This document shows positions 23,644-35,637 of a DNA stretch of 64,000 nt, one piece after another. The DNA is from Malaya genurostris (Eukaryota > Arthropoda > Insecta > Diptera > Culicidae): contig NC_080571.1 of assembly GCF_030247185.1 (NCBI RefSeq), positions 29,991,753-30,055,752 of the forward strand, in the 5' to 3' direction. The notes beneath the pieces are model-generated. The model was given only the letters and a program-made list of their open reading frames with translations, was not told where the DNA came from and did no database searches. The position numbers were made by a program, and so were the translations under genes. Numbering within the stretch: the first letter of the stretch is position 1; every line of letters begins with the position of its first letter.

Positions 23644-23776
23644 CTTTCGATAATCACCCTCAAAATTTTTGAAAACGCACCCGAAAACAAGGAGTCGATA
23701 ACAATAGAAGTATCGAGCATTTGTCATCGAGTTTAGTCTTAGTCGTTTGCGGGATCGATTGTTTTGGTTTCATGAT

Positions 23777-24028
23777 CAGAGATGCCAGGTAAAAATTTCA
23801 AATATCTGCAGACAGGGTCTCTGCAGTCAGCAAGTATGTATGTTGGTAGCAATTTCTCTATAAAGTATGTTACGCAAAACTGACTTGGCGAGCGGATATT
23901 TCAAAAGTCTGTAAATATAGACGCAAGTCTGCGACAATTTCAAAAGTCTGCACAACAAAAAATGTCTGCAGCACTATACCCCAAATCTGCAGATTTGCAC
24001 AGACAAATCTGTAGACCTGGCATCTCTG
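23777..24028. mobile_element. hAT-type MITE with perfect TIRs and 8-bp TSD
   Basis: Begins CAGAGATGCCAGGT and ends ACCTGGCATCTCTG, a perfect 14-bp inversion. It is flanked on both sides by TTCATGAT (23769-23776 and 24029-24036), an exact 8-bp target duplication typical of hAT. It is 252 bp long and non-coding; the same family as 2259-2553. Confidence 0.9.
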
Positions 24029-24664
24029 TTCATGATGTCAAAATTTCCCGATAATCTAGTACCCCATCGAGCAAACTCGAACGAAGCTCGAATCGAGAAC
24101 CATAATACTAAGCAAGGAAAAATTTAGTCGAATCGAGATTCATAATGCCACCCCAGCAGCTGAATTCCGGTGGCAAAAGAAATTTATCACAATTTTCTTG
24201 AAGAGAAGAAAATCATAAATTGCCTTTCTCTTCACAAAATCTATTTCTCTCTTTTGCGAATTCAACAGCTGTGCTTTGCTCACAAAAAGTCTTTATAAAA
24301 AAAAAAAGGCATAGAGATCTCACCTATTTTCTTGAATTGGAATTCCCGTCATGGTCCGGAAGATATTTTTTGACACTAGTTAATGACAAAGAAAAAAAGT
24401 TTCTCTTCGACGTTTTTGCGGAAAAAATTAAGAAAGACAATTTTTTAGGAATAAAATTCAGCAAGCCTACTGAAAAGCTATTAAGTAGAAGCAATGGAGG
24501 CTTTATTTGTGCAGTATTAACTACCAAAGAAAAGGTGGTGCTGCCGCCAGCATTGCTGCCGTTGATTTTTGGGGGATATTAGCAATACGTTAGAATGGAA
24601 CATTGGATGGAATTTTTCGTTACTAAGCTATTTCGAATGCCCAAATGTCTCAATTCAGCCTTTT

Positions 24665-24810
24665 TTGCCTTTCTCATATAGAAAGGTTATGCAATTACTG
24701 TGAAAACCGACTTTTGAACCGAGGCCCGGAGGGCCGAATGTCATATACCATTCGACTCAGCTCGACGAACTGAGCAAATGTCTGTGTGTGCATGTATTTC
24801 TCGGAATTTC
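24665..24810 (-). repeat. Abundant dispersed repeat, inverted tail fragment (copy c)
   Basis: GCCTTTCTCATATAGAAAGG, then GAGGCCCGGAGGGCCGAATG and the CTCGACGAACTGAG block: the family tail in reverse, ending in a short TG run. Confidence 0.75.
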
Positions 24811-24949
24811 GTAATATTTGGAAGAATCGTCCTCGATCGAAAAATATTAGACGCGTATTATTTTATTTTGTCACTTGGGTGACCATTTCTGTGTTAGGGT
24901 AGATCAAAAAAACCGATTATTGGATCAAAAAATCGGTTCTGCTAATTTT

Positions 24950-26515
24950 TGAATATGTTGTCAATGAATGTTTATAGTTTTTAGGAAAAATATGCGAATG
25001 TTGTAAAGTTGCAGTATTGTGTTTTAGAACATCATTTGTATACCTTTTGAATGGTTTTCATGGTAGGTAGACCGATGGGCACTATGTAATTTTATATTTT
25101 TCTTTGAAAGCTTGAACATTTTTACATAACATATCCAAAAATTAGCGATAGAGATAGGAAAACGATGTCTTCTACAAAGTTTTAGAACTTCTAACGAGAA
25201 AAAACTTTGTATTATCATCCAAGTCTTTTGTATTCTTAAAAATAATATGCAGCGCTGCTCTCACCAACACCAACAGTGCATATTTGGAGCAGGAAATTTA
25301 ATATAAAGTTACTCCACTGTGCTTCATTTTTCAATATACATTAAAAGTAAAACTAAGCGTCAATATAAATAAACGGTCATATTCATTGCAATTAATGTAT
25401 TCCAATTTAGTTTTACATCGAGGATGGATTTGAAATGAATTTTTTATTCAACTGATGTCCATTTCATATAACTATTTATTTAGAAATCTTGTGAATTTCG
25501 ATATTCTTTTCAGTGTATGGCTTAATTCATAAGAACGTGGTGTAAGATTTCATCCTTGAAATGAATTGGTTTTGAATTAAAAGAACGGATAATGAGTATT
25601 CTATTAAAAGAATAAGTAAAACTTGCTTCTTTAGTTTGATCAATTGCCTACAAGAATGTATCATGAAATTATATTCAATCATTACACCATTGCACCAAAG
25701 CTACACTAACGACCGATTTCCTACAAAGCTCCTTTTAATAAACCAATAATAGTCGTTTCAGTAAATGTTTTTGCTAAGAAAACGGTAAAAAAACACTCTA
25801 TATTTCGTTGTCTTATTTACACAATTTAAAAGGGCCACGCTACACACTTCGTAACTTTATATTACTTCATTTAAGCTTTCCAAAAAGTATATACATGTAA
25901 CTTTTGGTCTGCGACTCGCTTCCTATTAGTAGTTAAAGTTAGTGTATATAAAAGCTTAAATGTTAAATAACTTATTAAGGAAAAGGCCAAACCGTGCACA
26001 GTCTTTAACAAAAATGTTTAATTTAACGTTTTTAGTAATTGTCTCCAACATAGTAGACACTGAGAATAATTGTGAAAAAAATTATGCACAAAAAATTGAT
26101 TTTAGGTGGTTTCAAACGAAAATGCTTCGTATATCCGAAACTTTTTGCGTTAGACTTATAGCTTCTTCGGCAAAGTTTTTTCTCGTTAGAAGTTCTAAAA
26201 CTTCGTAGAAGACATCGTTTTTCTATCTCTTAAGGGAAAAAAGTTGTTGAAATGAACTTTTATCGTAGTAGCCTTTGCACATTACTGTGATCAAATCACG
26301 AGGAAAAAAATGGTGAATGAGTTCTCCAAAAAAAAACTATGTATATCGGATCAACGGTTTACCAGCTAGAGAATTAAGTTCACGTTTTTGTCGATTCAAA
26401 CCACTGTGCATTGATCTACCTACCATGAAAACTGTAAAAAGGGTATACAAATGACAAAACTTCAACTTTACAATATTCGCATATTTTTCCTAAAAAATAT
26501 AAACGCAACCATGAC
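24950..26515. repeat. Fold-back segment inside the Harbinger-like element
   Basis: Left arm about 24950-25212 and right arm about 26160-26515 are inverse complements; for example TTTTCATGGTAGGTAGA at 25057 and its complement near 26415, and TTCTAACGAGAAAAAACTTT with its complement near 26175. The centre (25213-26159) is AT-rich and has no recognised gene. Confidence 0.65.
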
Positions 26516-26720
26516 CAGAACAATACGCAAACATGACCAGAACATGATGAACACTCAACTTAGATCTCAATTTAATGTTAACTCATATAACAATAAATGG
26601 CACTTTAGAAAAACAACAATAGTTCCGATTATTTGTACTTGTTTTACTTTTACGATGAATTTCATTGGCCGACGAGAAGAAAATCGTAGAATTCCGATTT
26701 CGTGTGAACATTACATTTGA

Positions 26721-27023
26721 TTATACGAACATATTACCTGAGCCAAGATATCTCAATGTAGTAAGAACTTGTAAATGCACCGGTATTGTTGTAGTTCTTT
26801 CATCTTTTAAAGGAATCGCATTAAGGGGTTGATCTAATAAGTTGATGAACTTTTCAGCCAAACATTTAGGCATTCGAAATAGCTTTTCGAAATTGCCATC
26901 TGATATTTCGACCGGATTGCTAATATTCCTCAAGAATCGACGGTCGCGAAGCAGCTTTGTTTTCTCCTGACGGCGATACCATCTTTTCTTTTGAAGATAA
27001 TACTGCACACATAATGCTTCCAT
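26721..27023 (-). pseudogene. Harbinger-type transposase, N-terminal fragment
   Basis: About 100 codons with the pattern of the N-terminal part of PIF/Harbinger (HARBI1-like) transposases: ISDGNFEKLFRMPKCLAEKF, then IPVHLQVLTTLRYLGSGNMF. The similarity stops where the family would continue into its catalytic core, and no DDE region is seen downstream. It is therefore a truncated remnant. The start methionine is near the element's right end, as expected for a gene reading inward. Confidence 0.65.
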
Positions 27024-27261
27024 TACTTCTACTTAATAGCTTTTCAATGGGCTGACTCAATTTTATCACTAAAACAATCTATCTGAATTTCTTCCGCAAA
27101 AGTGTTGAAGAGAAAAAAAATTCTTTTTCTTTTTCAAGTGTTAAAACAATTTCTTCAAGACCATGACGGGAATTCCAAATTAAGAAAATAGGCCAAATCT
27201 CTTTGGAATTTTCTTTTCTTTCAAGAAATATTGTGACCGGAATTCGGCTGCAGGTCTAGCA

Positions 27262-27438
27262 ATGTTAAATAGCAAACTGGTCGCGAACATTCTGGACTTC
27301 GCCTGTCACCATGGCAATCGCTCGTGTGTTTACATGCTCGACAGCAATCACGTGTGCTCCATCGTGGCGTGCCAATCGCCTAATTACGTTATCAAAAAGT
27401 TAAACAAATGTTTCAAAAATTACTACGCGGTTCCTTGA
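27262..27438 (+). CDS. Possible short exon or small ORF, unidentified
   Basis: A 58-codon frame ending at TGA 27436-27438 and open upstream through 27235. It begins just outside the Harbinger-like right end. Codon third positions are GC-rich in the first two thirds, unlike the AT-rich surroundings. The product has five cysteines and short motifs such as VANILDFACHHGNRSCVYML. A possible splice acceptor (CTGCAG) precedes it at 27248-27253. I do not recognise the protein. It could be a terminal exon of a host gene, a relic, or chance. Confidence 0.25.
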   Translation: MLNSKLVANILDFACHHGNRSCVYMLDSNHVCSIVACQSPNYVIKKLNKCFKNYYAVP

Positions 27439-29282
27439 TCTGCGTTGCTCTTCCCGTTAATCCAGTGCCGTTTCGTCAACAAACGCTGTCATGGGTCGGT
27501 TGGTGCTGATAAGAAGAAGCACCCGGACTTGTCTGAGGCCACCGCCTTGTTTTGGATTGTTTTGTCGGTGTCACTGACTGAGGTTCCAGGGGCGGCGTGT
27601 GCTAATTATTTTCATTCATTCTATTTTGTTCCAGTACCGTCAAGATTCTAACACAGACTGCATACCTGGCTGTCATTAGTATTGACCGTGCGACAGAGAC
27701 ACGATGACGATGACAGTTCCGTTCGTCGTGCGACAAGTATCTTCGCTGGAAGAAGAAACAGAACGAAACGAAACACCGTTTGGCTACCTCCATTTCGGGG
27801 CAGACCGGCGGGAGTCATAAAAACAATTCGCGACCTGTTTTCGGAATCGGAAAAGGATTTGCTTACCCAGACTACCAGCCACGGTTGCGATCATTTATTA
27901 TCGACTTGACAATACACGTCACTAGACAGGGTAGACAGTTCTTTGTTGCGTCGCCTCGTTATTTTCGGCCAACCGGCAACAGACGACACAGTCGATTAGC
28001 ACCGAGCTCGAATCGATCGTGATCCGTCAATGATGAGTTGTTTATCGGTCACCTTCGGGATGGCCCCATTTTCTGTTCTAGACGTCAGATAAGCAATTTG
28101 TCAGCAAAGCAAACAGCCGTTCAGACAACATTAATGAAATTTATTTCCAGTTGCGGGCTCTCGGAGATGTACGTGTGCAAAACAAAACAATTTTGACGGC
28201 CTTGAAACGGCACATGGCATATGACCGAGTCGTAATTATGTTTATACGTGTCGATAGGTGTTTTCAAACAGATACCTGCTAAACCTTTTTTTTTTCTTCA
28301 CCAGAACATTTGGAATTCGGCATTCGGCAACGCAAATCGTTAGATGCCGATGCAACCGAACAAAGCCAAAACAGCCAACAATTTCCAGTGACGACAAAGA
28401 AACTATCGATGACTTGTAGGATTTCCTATTTCATTTCATTCTGACCGCGCAAAAGTCCCCGGTTGAAGAAAAAAAAAAACGTTGCACAATTGCAAACTGC
28501 CGGCACAGCAGCAGACAGGGCGGCATTCTCGCACAAATATGACGCATATGGCCAAACCGGCACGTTCAGGGCTATCGGCAGTAAGCTATCTCTCCGCGGC
28601 TCCGAGTCTAGAAGGCTGCAACAAAAAAAAATGTGCATTACCATACCCACAAGCTTATGGCCGGCCGTCGTCGTCGTCGTCGTCTAAGGAAATGAACAAC
28701 TCTAAATATAAAAAAAAATGCACTCAAATATAACAAGCCACATGCGCGAATACTTTCTGTCGCAGCTCCCCACCGGGGGCGAGTTGGCAAAAATAGCTAG
28801 CCCACCTTTGTTATGCACTTATGGCACATTTGTCGGCACTGTAAGTATGTAGTGTTTATCCTTCTCGTTAGTAACAATGAGATTAAACAACCCGCAACAC
28901 AATTGCGAAACGGCACGCACCTCACGCTCGCGATTTAGCGCGATAGCCAAATTGTAACCTGAGGGCACCTGAGGAACAGAAAAAAGTAGCTCGAAGAGAG
29001 AAAAAATGACATCCTTAAACTGGCGCGTGCCGCGTTCTACCCGAGGAGGGGCTATCGACTTGCGACGTGACTCTTAGAAACTACCGACCTACCGAAAGAT
29101 TTGCACGTTGCTGATTGAATAATTGTGACTGATATAACGATCAACAATCGGCAATCAGCTCGGTTAACCGAACACACATTTCGTTCGAGTTATCCTTGCA
29201 AAACATCACTCACAAAACTATAAAAGAAGAACAGAAGAATGGTAGAACGGAACACGAGAAGAACGGACACTTAAAATATGTA
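27439..29282. other. Unassigned, relatively GC-rich sequence
   Basis: Largely free of recognisable repeats and higher in GC than its surroundings. Open frames are short and mutually overlapping. A (CGT)n run lies at 28667-28685. Possibly host regulatory or intronic DNA; nothing specific can be supported. Confidence 0.35.
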
Positions 29283-29289
29283 TAAAAAA

Positions 29290-30225
29290 AACCCTTCTTA
29301 ATCCACCTGGTGATGTGATAATGCCTTTCTCTTTCTTCAAAGCAGTCTCATGAATTTTTTATCATTTTATGAAATAATTTCTGACACTAATTTTGGCTCA
29401 GTTTTGACACCAATTAATTCAGATTGAATCGAGTAGTTCACAAAAACATGCTTCAGTGTTTATTTCACATACTCGGTTTCCTCGTTTTCCCAATCAAGCG
29501 CTTGGCATTTGCGTTATCTATTCATATGAGAAGAGTGATGCTAATCTAAAAAACCCTTCTTAGTCCACTTAGTGGAATTTTCATAGACCTTGACAAATCA
29601 CGTGAAATTTCCGAAATCAAGAAAAAAAAAAATTAAAAATTTGATGCCGAATGGTGATGAGATGACACTAAATCTTGACGTTTCATGCAGTTTTAAGAGT
29701 TTTGGCATAAAAATAAATTTTCAATTTCGGAAATTTCATGTACTCCCCCCTATGGTGCTTTTTCAAGATCTAAAATTGTCAAACCTTTACCACCGGGCAG
29801 CACCCCTTAAGCATGTCCGATTTAGGTCAAATTTTGCATGAAGGCTTTATTCGAGGTGCTTAAACTTTTGAGCACTAGAACTTAACGAAAATAGAGGTGA
29901 TCCCAAAATTTTGGCACCCTTATATATATATAAGAGCGGTAAAAATAACCTTTTTTTCGGTTACGTTACTTATACCATCATATCTCTGGAATCAAAAGTC
30001 ACAACCATTTGATCTTCGAACTTTATCAATGACCCAAGCGTAAGTTTGTTAAAATCGGTTCAGCCATCTCTGAGAAAATTGAGCGGTAAAAATATCTTTG
30101 AAAAGTGCACACACACACACACATACATTTTCTGATCTCGTCGAACTGAGTCGAATGGTATATAACACTATGGGTCTCCGAGGCTCCGTTCGAAAGTCGG
30201 TTTTTCCAGCAATTCTAATACTAAG
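29290..30225 (+). repeat. Abundant dispersed repeat, two adjoining partial copies (d)
   Basis: Heads at 29293 (CTTCTTAATCCACCTGGTGA) and 29551 (CCCTTCTTAGTCCACTTAGT). A shared tail at 30110-30225 has a CA run, TCTGATCTCGTCGAACTGAG and a TCTCCGAGGCTCC variant. The variant tail defines a subfamily also seen at 35510-35637. Confidence 0.6.
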
Positions 30226-30381
30226 GAAAAAACGAAAAGTTTAAAAAATTGAAACCTCCAACATTCAGTTTTAGATAGTCAAAGTCTGAGTAATTAAAAA
30301 GCTGTAGAAGAAGAATGGAAAAACTTTTGAACGGAGTCAATAGTCAAACAATCTAAACATCGATAAAACGATAGTTAAAAC

Positions 30382-33332
30382 CAGTTTTAATCCACCTAAG
30401 GAGTGTATCAAAAAAAGCTATCCACATACATTTGTGTTGTACGCCTATATTTGTGATTGTTTTTTATGCTCAGATCACAGCATGCTGTGCGTTTGGCTGT
30501 CAGATTTCGTTTGTTCACTTGTTTGTGCGGTTGAAATTCTGCGTTTTCAAAATGTCGCGTATTGAAAAGGAAGTGAAAATTAAAGTTCTGGATACATAGC
30601 AAAGTGAGAAAGGTATTACTATGCAAAAATTGGCGAACTGGTTCGAAATTCATCAGTCCAGTTTTAAAGCCATCATTAATAAGTACAACACTATTCTTTA
30701 AATGAGCTACCAGTAAGAGGCAGAAAACCCGGTTCTTCCAACCCGAAACTGGACTAGAAAGTGGTATCTCTAATCTTGAAGAATAAATCAATGTCAATAC
30801 GTGATTTGGCCAAATAAGCAGGAACGAGTGTCGAAATGATCCAGCGTATCAAGAGGCGAAATCACTTGAAGCCCTACAAGAAGCAAAAAATCTCAAAACA
30901 AAGTGTAGAATAGAAGAAACGAGCAGCAACAAGAGCCCGGAAATTGTATTCGCGTCTTTTACAGTGTCCGGATGCATGCGTTTTGATGGACGAGGAGACT
31001 CATGTAAAGGAGGACTCGAAAACTCTTCCAGGTCCACAATACTTTACTGTCGTAGTTGGGAAGAATGTGAACGATGCGGACAGGTCGATTCAAGTGAAGA
31101 AATTCGTTCGAAAGGTACTGGTATGGCAAGCAATATGTTCCTGTGGTTTGAAGTCAACCATTTTTTACACTACCGGAACTATAAATGCAGGAATCTATCG
31201 ATCTGAGTGCCTCCAGAAGAGATTGCTGCCTTTATATAAGAAGCATAGTACACCTCCACTGTCTTAAGCGGATTTAGTGTCGACTCACTATGCCAAAACC
31301 ACTCTCAATTGGCTTGCGGAAAAGGATATAAATTTCGTTGAGAAAAATATCAATCCACCAAATTGCCTTCAGCTTCGACCCATCGAACGTTACTGGTCAA
31401 TCCTGAAGAGGGTCTTCAAGAAGACTGGTAAGACAGCTGGGAACATGCTGGAGTTCAACAAAATTTGGGCTCAAGCGTCCAAAAAAATGCGATACAACAC
31501 TTGTCCGGAACTTGATAAAGAGCGTTCTATCAAAAGTTCGAAAATTCGTGAAGGAATAACTTAAATTTCATCCGGTTTTCATTAGGCTCAAGTTGAACCT
31601 CGTACAATAAAGGATCAATTTTTAGTTTGAATAAAATATCGTTTTTTGTCATAATTTGAAAGAAAAATGTATGGATAGCTTATTTTCGATACACTCCTTA
31701 GTGGTGTAATGATGCCTTTTTTATATCAATCATTCTATCATAATATTGTGATATTATTCAAAATAATTTTCTTCGATTTTGAAAGAATAAACGAAATCGT
31801 TTTCTTTGGCCGTCTACTGATAATAACTACCGATTGGAGCAGTTTTGATAAAGGTTTAGATTTATTTAAGCACACTTTACCCTATAATTCTGAAACCGAA
31901 AGTCGGTTTGGTAAAATCGATTACGCCATCTATGAGAAAAATTAGTACGCATATTTCCACTTTTTGCATATTTACCTAATAACTCCGGAACCGGAAGTCC
32001 AATCCAAACAAAACTCAGAAATTGTATATGGGATCACCAGACCTTTCATTTGAATCTGAGTTCATCCGCTTTTAAGAAATTGGAGTGATTACCGCTTTGG
32101 AGTACACGATCACTTATTTATGCTTCCGAAATCTGGAACGAAGATCCGGTATACCCAAAATCAATATATTTGGTCATTAAGGGCTGAGGCCAATAGGTCG
32201 CATATAACCACGTAGCTCGCTCTGCGTATTACATTTTTCTCCATGCTCTCTCGCAAATGTGCAAAATGCCAAAAAAGTTTTGCTATTTTCGGTTACAAGT
32301 TTGACTACATCACATAAAATTCAAGAAAGCTACCGCTTGTTTGGCAACCTTTTTGAACCGATTTTATTTCTCTCTCATGTTTCGTTACGTTACCAGAGAA
32401 CTAAAATAACGCCACCATAGAAATCGACTTACTTTCACAAAAATAACTTTCACTTCATTTTTATCGCGACAACATATATGTTTTTATACACTAATCGCAT
32501 CTAAATTAAATTATCTGAACATTGTCAGGATAGATTTTGCATGCATGCCTTTGAAGGCGAGATATTCAATGAATAAGTTGAAAGCTGCCGTTTTCAGCTA
32601 TGCAATTCTTCCTTCAGAAAAAAGGCTTTCCCGACCGCTAAAGTCAATGAATCATTCTGAATTTTTCACAGAACAATCTAAACTAATTTTCTTAATCTTA
32701 ACTAATCAAATCTGTCTAATTTAAGCATTACACGGCGATTTGAACGTATTTGATGGGATTTTTCCGTGTCATGTAAAAAAATATGCCTCTTAATTCTGGA
32801 ACCGGAAGTCATATCCGAATGAAATTTGGTAGGATTATATGAGGTCGTAGGAACTTTCATTTGCAACTACGCTGGTGAAAATTGGATGAGCGGTCTTTTG
32901 CACATTTTACTCCGTTACTTCTGAACCGAAAGTCGGATCCAGATAATATTCAATAACAATCTATGGGACCATAAGACCTTTAATTTGAATTTTTGTTGAA
33001 AAGATCGGTTGAGCAGTCTCTGAGAAAATCGAGTGCACCTTTTCTTAATTTTTTGCACATAAAGTCCGGAAGTCCGATCCGGGTAAAATTCATTAGCAAT
33101 CTATGGGACCAAGCAACCTTTCATTTCAATCTAAGTTTGTGAAAATCGGTTCAGCCATCTCCGAAAAAAACGAGTGCACATTTTTGTTACATACACACAT
33201 ACATACACATACAGATATTTGCTTAGTTCGTCAAGCTGAGTCGAATGGTATATAACATTCGGCCCTCCGGGCCTCGGTTAAAAAGTCGGTTTTCACAGTG
33301 ATTGCATAACCTTTCTATATGAGAAAGGCCAA
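30382..33332 (+). repeat. Abundant dispersed repeat, copy e (split by a DD37E element)
   Basis: Head TTTTAATCCACCTA to 30398, resuming at 31699 with TAGTGGTGTAATGATGCC and running to CTTTCTATATGAGAAAGGCC at 33310-33330. Removing the insertion gives a continuous copy of about 1.65 kb with several GGAACCGGAAGTC-type internal units. Non-coding. Confidence 0.75.
30399..31698 (+). pseudogene. DD37E Tc1/mariner element with broken transposase
   Basis: Complete 1.3 kb element. It starts AGGAGTGTATC and ends GATACACTCCT, with TA duplicated at 30397-30398 and 31699-31700. The transposase (plus strand, about 30552-31564) is the same family as at 11032-12042: it has MSRIEKEVKIKVLD-like, LLQCPDACVLMDEE and PIERYW segments. 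In-frame stops break it: one after LD near 30597, several near 30720-30915, and one where the second catalytic D region should read on (31266). Both terminal repeats remain, so it could in principle be moved by an active transposase. Confidence 0.9.
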
Positions 33333-34021
33333 AAGTCTAAAAGACTAAAAATCATAAATCCAGAAATGTCGATAAAGTATACAGTTTTATAAGACAAAAA
33401 TCTAAAAAGTCGAAGTATCAAACAACCAAACAGTTAAAAGTTCATAAAGACCGGAAATATAACAATCGACTAATAGAAAGGTGTACAAGATGAAAAACCA
33501 AAATAGTGATAAAAAGAAATGATGAAAACACGAAAAGATGAAGAGACGAAGGTTCAAAAAGTCCATGAACGAAAAAGTTGAAATATAAAAATAAACCAAC
33601 TGTCGAAAAATCGAAAGAATCAAATTAATCAAAGAATTGCAAGGTCGAAGAAACGAAGAATTGAAAAGAAAAAGAGTTCAAAAGTCGAAATTTCGTAGAG
33701 TCTGAAATGTTAAAACGTCAAAAAGTCGAGAAGACGATAAGTCGAAAATCCGGTGGAAAATTTGAACACTCAAACAGTGGAGCAGTATAAAATCAATAAG
33801 TAAAAAACTTGCTGTTTGTTTAATATGTTACGTCAAGCCGAAAATAAAAAATGTCAAAAAGTTACAAGATAAAAATGTCCGAAGTGTAAAAGTTAAAGAA
33901 AAAATCTGATTGTTGAATAGTTTGCATACATTGGAAAAGTCTAGAAATATACTATCAAATGTATTACAGTTGAGCGGTTAAAAAGCTAATCAATCAAAAT
34001 GTTGTAAACACGTAAATCAAA
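33333..34021. repeat. Cryptically repetitive AAAGTCGAA-rich tract
   Basis: About 650 bases of degenerate 8-12 base words of the type AAAAGTCGAA and AAAGTCTAAA, with no exact period. It starts immediately after the tail of dispersed repeat copy e and ends at the head of copy f. Non-coding. Confidence 0.7.
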
Positions 34022-34379
34022 AAACCTAATCCTAATCCACCAAGTAGTGTGATGATGTCTTCCTCTTCCATCGACACAGTCTCATTTAATATATTTTGTC
34101 TTTTGTTGTGAATACGACTTACTTTACTATGGGGTGCCTTTTCAAAATTAGCCATATGGAAGAATGGGCAGAACTTAATCGTGAATATCTCGACTTGTAT
34201 CAATGGTAGAAACATAATTCTTTCACCATTTCATCAAGGATATGATCGGGAATTTAGAATAATGTTTTGAACAGTGTGAGATAACCACAAACAACTCAAA
34301 AATTAAAACTTTCGCTTGGGTTTTTCGCGCAAGGACGGCGATTTTGAGGTAGTCAGGCACATATCTTCAATTGACTGCG

Positions 34380-34387
34380 TATAAAAG
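34380..34387 (+). promoter_or_regulatory. TATA box of histone-like unit A
   Basis: TATAAAAG in a conserved context; the homologous 37801-37808 has the same box. TCATTTC lies 28-30 bases downstream at the expected initiation distance, and an ATG follows shortly after. Confidence 0.5.
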
Positions 34388-34709
34388 GGAAACCGTGGTG
34401 AAAATCGATCATTTCTTTTCGTGCGTTCGATGGTAGCAGACGTCGTGGGAGTTAAACCATCAACCAGCAGCGACGGAGAGAGCACTTTCTGCGTGGTTAA
34501 AACCGCTCAGGTCGCAACTCTAATTTGCTTTTCGGTAGTCGTAACGAGGTTTAGAATTCAGAGCCTGCGTGCTGAAACTGGATTCTGGAACTGTATTCCG
34601 GAACTAATTAGAGTTTCGAAATTGCAGTTCTAGAATTGAAACTGGATTCTGAGTCTGTTATTGGTTCTAAATTTAGTTCTTGAACTCAGGATCCAGACTT
34701 CTTCTATTC

Positions 34710-34725
34710 GGTTCTTTTTAGAACC
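34710..34725 (+). ncRNA. Histone-type 3' stem-loop (relic), site 1
   Basis: GGTTCTTTTTAGAACC fits the histone stem-loop consensus GGYYYTHHTNARRRCC: a 6-bp stem with a 4-base T-rich loop. An AAAG-containing purine stretch follows at about 17 bases, roughly where a histone downstream element would lie. Confidence 0.45.
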
Positions 34726-34914
34726 ATAATAATACTCCTAAAGAATTATGCGGAAATTTACTTTACTGTACTCTATACAACCCATTCTGGTAGTCATGGC
34801 GAAAAATCGTCTTCTAGTTTCAGAGTTTAGTTCTGGAATATGGGTTTAGAATTCAGAGTCTGCTTGCTGAACTAACTCAACTCGTCACTCTTCATCACGA
34901 ACGCTTTCATAAAA

Positions 34915-34930
34915 AGTTCTTTTCAGAGCC
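34915..34930 (+). ncRNA. Histone-type 3' stem-loop (relic), site 2
   Basis: AGTTCTTTTCAGAGCC, preceded by AAAA and followed by ACCA, matches the canonical animal form including the TTTC loop; only the first stem base is changed (G to A). Confidence 0.5.
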
Positions 34931-35637
34931 ACCATTTTTTTATTATACAGAACTATACTGCTTATTTCATAATATTTAATCGCGTTTCAGAATGTTTAAT
35001 GTAACTAATTTGTAATTTAGTCTAGGCGGATCGTTTAAATTTCTAGTAATGAAAGAGGGGGAAGTTGCACAATTCAAACAATCGATCAACTACCAATTCG
35101 AATTCGGAAGCATAAATAAAGCGTGTCATATTCGTATTCACGACATCCCGTTGTGTCTTTGACATTACGCACCCGTACTTTTTGTTGAGATATTTTTCTG
35201 GCATTTATTTAGGCGCATTTCTGACACCAATATATTCGGATTGATTCGGGTGGTTTACCAAAGCATACTTCAGAATTTATGTCACATTAGGCCAAGCGTA
35301 GCAGCAATAATACATTTGAACGTGATCATAAGTAACTATTTGAATTTGAGCGGTAATTAGTTTTGACGTTTACGTTTACATCATATCACCGGAACCGTAA
35401 GTGACAGCCATTAGAACTTCAAACCTGTTTAATGAATCTATAGTAGTTTTTAAACGAGTTGTATTCGAGAAAATTGAGTGACAGAAAAAACGTTGAAAGG
35501 GGGGGCACACACAGACATTTTCCGATCTCGTCGAGCTGAGTCGAATGGTGTATAACACTATGAGTCGCTGAGGCTCCCTTCGAAAGTCAGTGTTTCCAGC
35601 AGTTCTATTACCTTTCTGTAGAGAAAGGCAAAACAAA

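Larger units (their letters stand above)
24146..27261. mobile_element. PIF/Harbinger-like element, 3.1 kb, internally disrupted
   Basis: Both ends carry related inverted sequence. TGCCACCCCAGCAGCTGAAT at the left and the complement of ..GGCTGCAGGTCTAGCA at the right share about 20 of 25 bases. Inverted similarity continues inward about 200 bases (TTGGAATTCCCGTCATGGTC near 24340 and its complement near 27170). A Harbinger-type transposase fragment lies at the right on the minus strand. The interior is replaced by a dispersed-repeat fragment (24665-24810) and a fold-back segment (24950-26515). The target duplication was not resolved. Confidence 0.6.
34107..35185 (+). repeat. Histone-like transcription-unit repeat, copy A
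   Basis: Head GTTGTGAATACGACTTACTT; end CGTATTCACGACATCC, so the ends share an inverted TCGTGAATACGA motif. Inside are a TATA box (34380-34387), an ATG 50 bases downstream (34430), a short frame (34421-34633) and two sequences resembling the 3' stem-loop of replication-dependent histone mRNAs. Degenerate GGATTCTGG-type words follow the frame. Other copies: 37490-38650, 38651-39835, 51265-51495 (inverted), 55936-56790. The histone link is inference from the stem-loops and compact promoter. Confidence 0.55.
34022..35637 (+). repeat. Abundant dispersed repeat, copy f (split by histone-like unit)
   Basis: Head AATCCACCAAGTAGTGTGAT at 34030 to about 34105. Body resumes near 35186: the block GACACCAATATATTCGGATT matches the same block near 29408. 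Tail GAGTCGCTGAGGCTCC and GTAGAGAAAGGC at 35560-35633. The segment between is the repeat described at 34107-35185. Confidence 0.65.

Noticed and set aside
24220..24582. 120-codon plus-strand frame near the Harbinger left end
   Set aside because: It lies in subterminal sequence that is repeated inverted near 27080-27260 and has no domain; more likely end structure than protein.
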